Position numbers and translations under genes: made by a program | NCBI GenBank assembly: GCA_028752905.1 | Contig: JAQNBH010000004.1 | Location: forward strand, 35,160,765-35,224,764 | Source of the DNA: Cladorhizidae sp. MBARI D1340-BT2 | Lineage: Eukaryota > Porifera > Demospongiae > Poecilosclerida > Cladorhizidae | Length of the DNA stretch: 64,000 bases | Reading direction: 5' to 3' | Notes under the pieces: generated by a model | Databases searched by the model: none | Told to the model about the DNA's origin: nothing | What the model saw: the letters and a program-made list of their open reading frames with translations, nothing else | In this document: positions 56,532 to 64,000 of the stretch, one piece after another | Layout of the letters: each line of letters begins with the position of its first letter | Numbering within the stretch: position 1 is the stretch's first letter

Positions 56532-56606
56532 GCATTCATACTAGTGTCCTGATTTATATATTAAAATATTATTTTAATATATTAATCAGGACACTAGTAT
56601 GAATGC
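56532..56606. repeat. 75-bp near-perfect palindrome
   Basis: GCATTCATACTAGTGTCCTG and its complement flank an AT core TATTAAAATA/TATTTTAATA. The whole stretch can form a hairpin or cruciform with about 37-bp arms. Confidence 0.93.
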
Positions 56607-57135
56607 GAGCAAAGTTGTGGTACTTTATATATTAGACAGCGCATATACGCAGACTTGATCCCATCCTTAATGCCTATAAGTAAATACGGCTGGGGATGAG
56701 CACTACAGTTGCATAATAAATATTCTATCGTGCATAAGGAAGCATTAATTATCCTTTTCCCATTACCATTAACAAATCTCTGTCTATGGCTGTGACTGGC
56801 TCTGGACTCGCTGTTCTGTATATATTTTTTTAGGAATTACTGGTTGTCGCTAGTAAACATGGATATCATTATCTTTAGTGGTAAATTGTGTGCAAGGGTT
56901 TGTAGCCTATTAGTGAGCTTGTACTAGTGGAAGGGGTGGTGAAACATTAGCTACCTACCAGCTCTATGGAAGACTACCAGAGCTCAGCATAATGATATAA
57001 CTAGCCAGACTCTTAAGCCCCCAATAATTATAACACTTTCCTGCACAAGTTTCTTTTTTGGTCTTTATATACCACTTTGATAGACTCCATGAGTCAAATA
57101 CTTATATACAAGATCAAAATCTGCTTCCATAGTGT
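56607..57135. other. No gene recognised
   Basis: Would be the 3' side of the gypsy element on the minus strand. I see no integrase core and no copy of the candidate LTR at 60858-61061. Confidence 0.4.
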
Positions 57136-60100
57136 TCAGACCACAACAGAGCCAGGACTCATACTGCTCCTTGCCTCCTTGTACTCCTCCTGATAAGCAG
57201 CTGGCTGACCTATCTTGATCATGGATGACTCTGCCATGGATATCATTGCGGATGTACCTTGGTGAGCTGCATGGAGGGCTGCTAGGCTTGTTGGTCGAAG
57301 TGCTGGCGGGATGATTAGTCGGTCTTTGTACACCACAACGCCATCGATGGAGTAGAGGTGGTCCCGATGGGTGTGGTAGTCTCTGATCGCTGGTTGTACT
57401 AGGTGGCGTCTGTCCGGGAAGCCGTCTTCGATGGTGTTAAGGAGAAGCATCATGTCGTCATCTGAAGATGTAGCTTCTGTACTTGATCCCAGCTGATAGG
57501 CTGTATGGAGTCCATGGTCAATGCGAGTGATTCTTGGATTGTGGTGTCCAAGTGGTCGGATATGTGTGACTCATCTGTGGAGATGCCGGCCATGAGGTTC
57601 GTTGGGATCGTGGTTGTGGGTCTCAAGGTTTGGTCCGAGGCAGAGTGTGCATCGTCCGTTAGGGTCATCTTGTCTGGGTCCTGTGTGCCGGTGGGGTACC
57701 TTGAGAGGGCGTCTGGTGTTTTGTTCATGACACCTGGGACGTGGATCATTTTGAATTTGTAAGGAAGGGTTTTTTCTTTCAGATTGCGGAGTCTTGTGTT
57801 GGTTATCTGCTCCAGGATCTGTCTCCAAATATCTTGACGAGGGGTTTGTGGTCGACCGCAATGATGAGGTTTGTGCAGCCTAGGACGAAGTGGTGAGCCT
57901 TGTCCAGGGCGTCTGCCACAGCGAGGGCCTCTCCCTCAATTGGAGCATAATGAGACTGCAGCGTGTGTGAATCGGGACCCGACTAGGGTTACCTTCCATC
58001 CGGTTTGGCAGCAAAAGACATCGTTGGATGGGCACTGGCAGTGCTTCTGTAATAGCCAGTACCCTATCCCGTTCTTTGACCAGTCGGTTGCTAGACAAGT
58101 TGGTTTGGTTTTGTCATAGATCTTCACCCCTTCTTGAATTTCCCTGACGATGGCTAACTTGGAGTTGTTGAATGCCGATTGGTGTGATTCCTTCCAGGCA
58201 AACTTCTCCGAGGGTTTCAGTAGGTCCCTGAATGGTTCCATGGCCGATGTCATGCTAAATGTATAGGAGACTTGGTTTACCAGTCCGAACCAGGATCTTA
58301 CATCTGTCAGATTTTTGATTTTTAGGGGTCGGGAAGTCAGCGATGGCACGGATGTATTTTCTGCATGGCTTGACCGTTGTAGGGGTGATCTCGAATCCGG
58401 CGAACTACACACTGTCCTCCGCGAAATAGAATTTCTCGGGGTTGAGGGTGACACCGTTGGTGGCACAGATGTGGAGCCATTCCACTGCCTGGGAGTATGC
58501 ATCGGAGATGGTGTCGGATCATAATAGAGTGTCGTCTATGCACTTTGTCTTCTTGTTGATGTGGGACACTATGCCATCATACCTGCTGGTGTACCCGTCC
58601 CCTGAGGCGATGTAGCCCTGGGGGGCGGTGCAGTAGCGGTATCTCCCCCGGTGTAATGAAGGAGGTGAAGTGTCTGTCGTCCTCATGGAATGGTACGGAG
58701 TGGTAGCCATTCCAGGCATCAAATATCGTCTTCTTTGTTTTCATTGGTACTGATCTTGCCTGGTGGAATGGGGATTGGGTGTGGTGTGTCACCCTTGTGG
58801 CGTGTTGATTGAGGGCCTGGAAGTCAATGGTTCGACGAAGGGAGCCATTCTTTTTGGGGCAGATTACCATCTTGTGGCACCATGTAACTGGGGTTCCAAT
58901 GGGGACTTTTTCGAGGACGCCAAGCCTGACGTCCCTATCCAGTCCAGCCTTCACTTCATCTTGCCAGTGCAGGTGGACAGGGATTGGGTTGTGGTGGGCA
59001 GTTGGTGTTGCGAGGGGGTCGATCCTTAGCCGCAGGGGTGGGCCAGTCTCATGAGAGGGAGTGGCTGGTATTCGCAGGTATTAAACGCACTTGAGCGATA
59101 CTCTCAGGGATTCCTCTAGTTTGCCTCTGTTTTCTTCCGTAGCCGGAAGTGGTGGTGAGGTCGGGATGGGTGGTGGGGGTGATCTTCTCGGGCACTGGCA
59201 TGGTCGGTTGAGTGGGGTCGTCCAGTGGATGGCTGAATCCGAGATCCTTGCGATGCCTTTTTGGGGGAAAGACTGGTTGATGATCCCTAGGTCGGTGCAG
59301 GCTTCCTGGCTGAGAAAGACCTTGCTCACGTTGTGGGTCACGTATACCATTTGTCTTGTGGTCCTCCCTAATATGGTGTCGGATAGTCTCAGGATTGTGG
59401 CTCCTAGGATTCGCAGGTTGCTGTTGTTGGAAGTATGCATGCGTAGGTTCACTAGTATGAGGTCCTCTGTGGTCAGGCCGAGCTTGTGGAGGATGTTTGT
59501 GCCAGCAAGGCAGCTCTTGCATCCTGTGTTCGCCATTGCCTCTATGGAGGTCTTTTTGTTGCCCGTCCTTAGGGTGTGTCCTAGGTGGCAGTAGTCGTCC
59601 TTGTTGAGGTCGATGTTGAGCTGGATGTACGGCTGAGGCTTTGATCTCCTCTTTATCCATGACTTTGTGGACTGGTTGTATACATGGTGGTCCAGGGTAT
59701 TGGCTTTGTTGGGGTCGGATGTTGTTAGGTTGCATACCTCGTCGAACATGGCGCTCTCGAACTGCGTGGTGTGTTGTTTGCTATCGCTCCTGCACATCCT
59801 CTCAGTGTGTGGTCTCTTCCACAACCAGTGCATTTTGACCTGAATGCTGGGCACTCTGATCGCCTTATTCGGGTTGGGGCGCTCCTGCCATGGCCTTTTC
59901 CTCCGCAATAAGAACAGATGTCCTCCTTTGGTGGGGGTACCTTCGTGTTCTGGGGTTTCTTCTGTCGCTTGTATGTGCTTCCCAGCGCTTCGGCTGATTG
60001 TGAGATGGACAGTCTCGATGCAGACCTCTTCCCAGCCTCCTAGACTTCCACGAAACATAGGGCTTGTTCCACTGTCATCTCCTGGTTGGCGTCCCCGAGG

Positions 60101-60686
60101 AGGTTGATTTGTATCTCTGTGTCAGCGAGCCCCCTGCATAGTACTCTGCCACGTTCTCCTCGGAGTAATCTACAATATGCCCACATCCACTGCATGGTTT
60201 CATGAATTTACATACACATGCCTGTCCTCTCAGTCGTGCGCCGAATGCCCATATCGGCTCATCGCGATCCTGTTTCATGTTATGGAGGGAGACTCGGGCG
60301 ACCATGGCGTTCTCTTCCCTCACTGCCAGTGCCTTCATGGAGGCGAATACCTCGTCCTCAGTCGTTCCGGCCAGGGTACCTGCGTTATGGGTGAGGTCCC
60401 TGCGCAGCTGATCGTCGCAGCACTCTAGCAGTTGCATGTCCAGGTCCGGTCCGACTAGCTTGGTGGCCCTGACGTAGTCACCCCACCTTGATCTGAAGTA
60501 TGTCCAGTCTTCTGAGGTGCCTGCTGATGTGATGCCTGGCCTTTTCACCTTCTCCACCCTGGCCGTCTGCGGAGGCCAAGTCCTGTGGGTCATTGAGTGT
60601 GCTGACAGGAAAGCAACTGGTAGTACTGGGTCAACGTCGGGTATGACATAGTCGCAATCGTCGAAGGGGCGTCTCATCTCTGCCAT
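57136..60686 (-). pseudogene. Ty3/gypsy-type retrotransposon gag-pol (broken)
   Basis: Order on the minus strand: a gag-like region from the ATG at 60686 (GTSEDWTYFRSRWGDYVRAT); Cys-rich knuckle remnants; a retropepsin-like block AMANTGCKSCLAG, where the catalytic Asp of DTG is Asn (codon complement at 59528-59530); reverse transcriptase with RRTIDFQALNQHATR, FDAWNGYHSVPFHEDDRHFT and the catalytic KCIDDTLL; an RNase H region with CLATDWSKNGIGYWLL; the tether IHVPGVMNKTPDALSRYPTG; and an integrase zinc-binding start DRLIIPPALRPTSLAALHAA. Stops and frameshifts separate gag, protease, RT, RNase H and integrase pieces. The integrase core is absent, so it is truncated as well as decayed. The family assignment is firm; the lineage within gypsy is not. 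Confidence 0.88.
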
Positions 60687-60857
60687 CCTACATAGTGGTG
60701 TGCTCCAATTGGGGTCTGTCGATCTCCTCTCTTGGTCGCCTCTTTCTGATAGGTGGGAGACATCCTGGGCTCTTCAACGTGTTGCCCTTGGAGTCTGTAT
60801 ACACATAGATAATAAGGGGGTCGCCCTCTTTGGTCGCGATGCCACTGAATCAGAATT

Positions 60858-61061
60858 TGTAGTTCACGAATAGCAATGTCTATACAGACTGGCTAGTAAT
60901 GTGATGCGCATGCGTACATGTAAGACAATGATAATAGGTACAGATCGATTGTGTGTGAGTGTATGTAGTATAGTATTGTCTAATAACACAGTATGGTTGG
61001 GTGCCTGCCTGCCTCCTTCAAACTAGTACGTCTACAACCTTGTAATACACTGCAGTCTACA
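60858..61061 (-). repeat. Candidate LTR of the gypsy element
   Basis: On the minus strand a 204-bp segment begins TGTAGACTGCAG and ends GAACTACA, giving the TG...CA ends of an LTR, about 170 bp upstream of gag. No matching second LTR is present in the window, so this is weak. Confidence 0.25.
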
Positions 61062-61860
61062 AAAAAAAATAGCCAACTTGCTAGAGATTAGTATTATTGT
61101 GGGCTTGGTATGTAGAAATTTCCTGGTATGTTAAAACTGCAACTATTGCATCATACTTCCAATAAACTTCAGGTTTTGTACAAGAGGGAGAACTGCCTGT
61201 TGAGAAGATTGCAACAGGTGGTCTATATAATTACATATATTTACAGCACTAGTAGCTAATGTTGGTGCCTGGCTGTTGATAATTCAGGGACTGTTTAAAT
61301 GAAACTGGTAAAACATAGAATTCAGCAACAAAAGTCACTTATATAAACGGTTAAAGATAAATCATACAGCCTCCCACAAGGAATTGGTATGAATTGCTCA
61401 GGAGAACTCCACGAATAGCTGACTATACCCTGTATTTTTTAACATAGAATTTAAAGCATTATCTTTGGTCGAAAAAATAAGTTTAATGTTTAACCGAGTG
61501 GTATTTGTTAGCGATATCACAAATAATATTATAGATACACACATTCTTGCAATTGTTATAGGCCTATAGAGTATATCATGTTTTATATGTCTCGGACATC
61601 TTGTAACAACTATAAATGTGACCAGTCCACAAGAATTGGCCGCATAGGTATTTTCTGGTAATTTTGAGTTATAGTTTTAGGCATACTTTTTCACATGAAA
61701 GATTTTTTTTAGAGAATACATCACAAGAAAATGACACTTTAATATAGGTAGTTTAAGGTGGGCATTTATTAGAAACATATCAATGCTGTTTTAATGCTAC
61801 AGTGTACTTGATTCTTACTTGTGTTCTTGAAGTAGTTTAGGACATGTTATTATAGCGCCC
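61062..61860. other. No gene recognised
   Basis: AT-rich sequence between the gypsy element and the DUF7869-like pseudogene; no motif or repeat seen. Confidence 0.4.
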
Positions 61861-62950
61861 CTAGACTTGTAATGTCCTTGTTCCTTTCAGTAAAAGATCT
61901 TGGTCGCCTTGGAGCAGATAGAGTTGATGCATGTTCATCCAATCATTTCCAGGAGTCTGTAGTACTAGATGAAGAGGACTGTTCAGGGGTTGTAGACTGA
62001 ATGTGCTTGATAGGTTTTGTGCACTGTAGGCTTTTGGCAAGTAAGATCCTCTGCTAATCCTGATCCATAAAACTGCCGAATTTGTTCCATTGACGTGCTG
62101 CATCAAGTTCTGGTGGAATGATCTCCTCTGGTAGTTCATCACACTGCACCCTACTTTTGAAAAGATGAAATGTTACTTCTGGTGAATTATCACATAGCTT
62201 AGCATAAACAATTCCTGGATAGCCTCTCTCCACAAGAAAGTGATGGTAGGAAGTGATGTTTGGCAAATTTTAGTACAAATGGCTGAGGAAGCACTCCAAT
62301 CATACCAGGTGACAAGTATTTTCCCGTCATGATCACGTATAAGTTGGGATTTGTTGCTACCATGTACAGTATTGACTGTACTACCCTTTCAATACCACCT
62401 AAGGTGGATACTTGAGAGTGTTTGTATTTTCTTTTTAAAAGACCAAAATAGCGACCAGGGGCAAACTTGGTATACCCTGCAAGCATAAAGGACAAAGAAA
62501 TCTTGTCTCATTTTTGCATGTGCCAACTCGCTAACAAATAAATTATAATGAATAACTGCATTATTCTTATTCTGGCCTATGCAATTATCTCCTTCCCTGT
62601 AATACACGATGCTCAAGAAAGTCGTGTATTAAACTAATTGTTGCATTGGCACCTTTTCCAATAAAGCAATCTTGGTCAATAAAATAGTTCACTTGAAAAT
62701 GAGCTGGCTCGCATGCAACTCGAAACAAATTGCAATTTCCGCGCAGTTTTGAAGAAGAGGGGTCCAGGTTGCAAAGCATTGCAAAGCATTACATGCGTAG
62801 TACACCTGCTGTGCATAATCAAATGAAAAATGCATAGACCCTCATACTCAGTGTTTTTGTCATGGGCATTCCATTCATCTTCACTTTTCTTCACATTACA
62901 ATTTTGTAGCACTTGCATTGGACTGACGCAAGTTTTAGAAGAATTTTAGC
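61861..62950 (-). pseudogene. DUF7869-like family gene, C-terminal part (broken)
   Basis: Ordered motifs on the minus strand: QPGPLFFKTARKLQF, EPAHFQVNYFIDQDCFIGKG and ANATISLIHDFLEH, GDNCIGQNKNNAVIHY, SFMLAGYTKFAPGRYFGLLK, and NITSYHHFLVERGYPGIVYA. They occur in the order expected for a widespread but functionally unknown invertebrate family (GQNKNN and AGHTKFAP motifs; DUF7869 by memory), thought to be transposon-related. At least four frame changes separate the pieces, more than short introns would explain, so the gene is broken. Its N-terminal part continues at 63480-63920. Confidence 0.65.
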
Positions 62951-63154
62951 CTGCTTAACACGGTCAGACTTTTCTGACTCGGATAAATTTTCTGACCTTG
63001 CCTTGAATTTTTCTGGCATTCCCAACACAAGTCAGTGGCAGGCTTAGTTACACTAATGAATGGAAGATGTCTAAGGACAGCTCAATGAACTTTGTTCTGC
63101 AGAAAGGTTTCTTTCCTTCTTTTACACTTGACTTTACATAACTTCTTTGCACTT

Positions 63155-63475
63155 CTGGGATCAATTGAAGAATAGTCACACGGGCCGAGGAAAACCCGAT
63201 CTTCTGAACAATAGTCACCCGAGCCGGAACCTTCTGAAGTATAGTCACCCGAGCTAGATCTACATTGGGAATTGGAGAGCAATATGATCACACAGTCTCT
63301 GGAATGCATTCTGAGAGAAAGCCCTAGCCCCCAGCCCTAGCCCCACCCCCAATCCTAGCCCTAGCCCTAGTCTTAGCCCAAGCCTGAGCGGGATCTTCTG
63401 AAGAATAGTCACCCGGGCCGGGATGTTCTGAAGAATAGTCACACGGGCCACGCTCGGGTGACTATTCTTCAATTG
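63155..63475. repeat. GAAGAATAGTCACxCGGGCC repeats with hairpin, plus CCCTAGC tract
   Basis: Several copies of TTCTGAAGAATAGTCACCCG in one orientation. The last copy (63430-63470) is followed by its complement GGGTGACTATTCTTC, giving an 18-bp-arm hairpin. A CCCTAGC-rich stretch (63318-63385) sits in the middle. The block interrupts the broken DUF7869-like gene. Confidence 0.8.
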
Positions 63476-63479
63476 ACTC

Positions 63480-63920
63480 GACTTCTGCTTTAGTCATATT
63501 TTTGGAAGCAGAGGGAAATGTTCATCATTAAAGTTTGGCATTCTTCTGGTAAAGGAAGAGCCATAGCAGAAGCTGTTTTTTATTAACTGTACAGCATCTT
63601 GAACAGATGACATAGATGCCACCTTGTAAGATGACTCTCCAGAATCACCATGCCGTCTAGTTTTTATCTCGGGGCTATCTTTCCTGTAGTGCTCTACTAA
63701 ATTCCGATATCTTTTGTCCTTAATAGAATGAAGAAAAAGGAAAGTTTTAAGGTAAATAGGATTGTCTTAAAAAAATAGAGACTTGCATGACTTGTTTTTC
63801 TGACATCAGGAGCTGAAGTTGGAGATACATAGTGTGAATGAATCTGTCCAAGAATTACAAGGTCCAGCTGATCCTTATGCAATTCAAAAAGCAATTGCTC
63901 CTGTACTTGATAACATTAGC
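63480..63920 (-). pseudogene. DUF7869-like family gene, N-terminal part (broken, runs to the window edge)
   Basis: Reading down from about 63900: ELHKDQLDLVILGQIHSHYV, a break, then DKRYRNLVEHYRKDSPEIKT, RRHGDSGESSY and FTRRMPNFNDEHFPLLPK. These resemble the region upstream of the GQNKNN block in the same family. A poly-T/A-rich stretch at 63720-63780 and frame changes interrupt it; the first could be an intron. The gene would start beyond the right end of the window. Confidence 0.5.
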
Positions 63921-64000
63921 TAATGGAATAGACTTGGAGCATGGTGTGTTGTCTTCACCAAATTGACAAGAATAATCAAAACCATCTACAGCTGCCCTCT

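Noticed and set aside
57505..60428. Plus-strand frames across the gypsy element
   Set aside because: Antisense to motifs of gag, protease, RT and integrase on the minus strand.

Overview
This is eukaryotic, AT-rich DNA that looks like a repeat-laden marine invertebrate genome, most likely a demosponge. The main reason is one gene: a NACHT-domain protein with the N-terminal signature and P-loop seen in the expanded sponge NLR families, together with a CARD-like exon. No bacterial operons, rRNA, tRNA or CRISPR arrays were recognised.

Host gene content is small. A CARD-like first coding exon (3861-4218) ends in phase 1. Four small Pro/Gln/His-rich exons (25970-26062, 27844-28116, 28459-28584, 30338-30454) all begin and end in phase 1. 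A large NACHT exon (40812-43222) begins in phase 1. All lie on the plus strand and could be spliced in frame into one roughly 39-kb NLR-like gene (CARD, repetitive P/Q/H linker, NACHT, degenerate LRR-like tail). This is an inference; they may also be two or three separate genes. Two of the linker exons sit in a segmental duplication, and each is followed by an intron carrying its own 20-bp minisatellite.

Most of the rest is mobile DNA. From 5433 to 13395 there is a nested stack: a Tc1/mariner-type element (TA target duplications, broken transposase) is interrupted by a non-autonomous relative (6330-8386) and by a 3.4-kb hAT element (9951-13386) with an intact 728-codon transposase. From 14391 to 20116 a tandem satellite of about 540 bp is interrupted by a Mutator-like (MULE) element with a broken transposase. 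From 20574 to 23108 (minus) there is a broken non-LTR retrotransposon with a restriction-like endonuclease domain. Further on are a third CAGTA/CGTT-rich non-autonomous element (36106-38034), a second, degenerate hAT (50209-52020), two piggyBac-like N-terminal remnants, a second Mutator relic (about 54780-55510), a foldback element (55839-56418), a broken Ty3/gypsy retroelement (57136-60686) and a broken gene of a DUF7869-like family (61861-63920).

The window is also unusually rich in minisatellites, with at least fifteen tandem arrays with units from about 20 to 540 bp. Several create long spurious open frames because their unit lacks stop codons. Assignments rest on reading conserved motifs by eye; no database search was possible.
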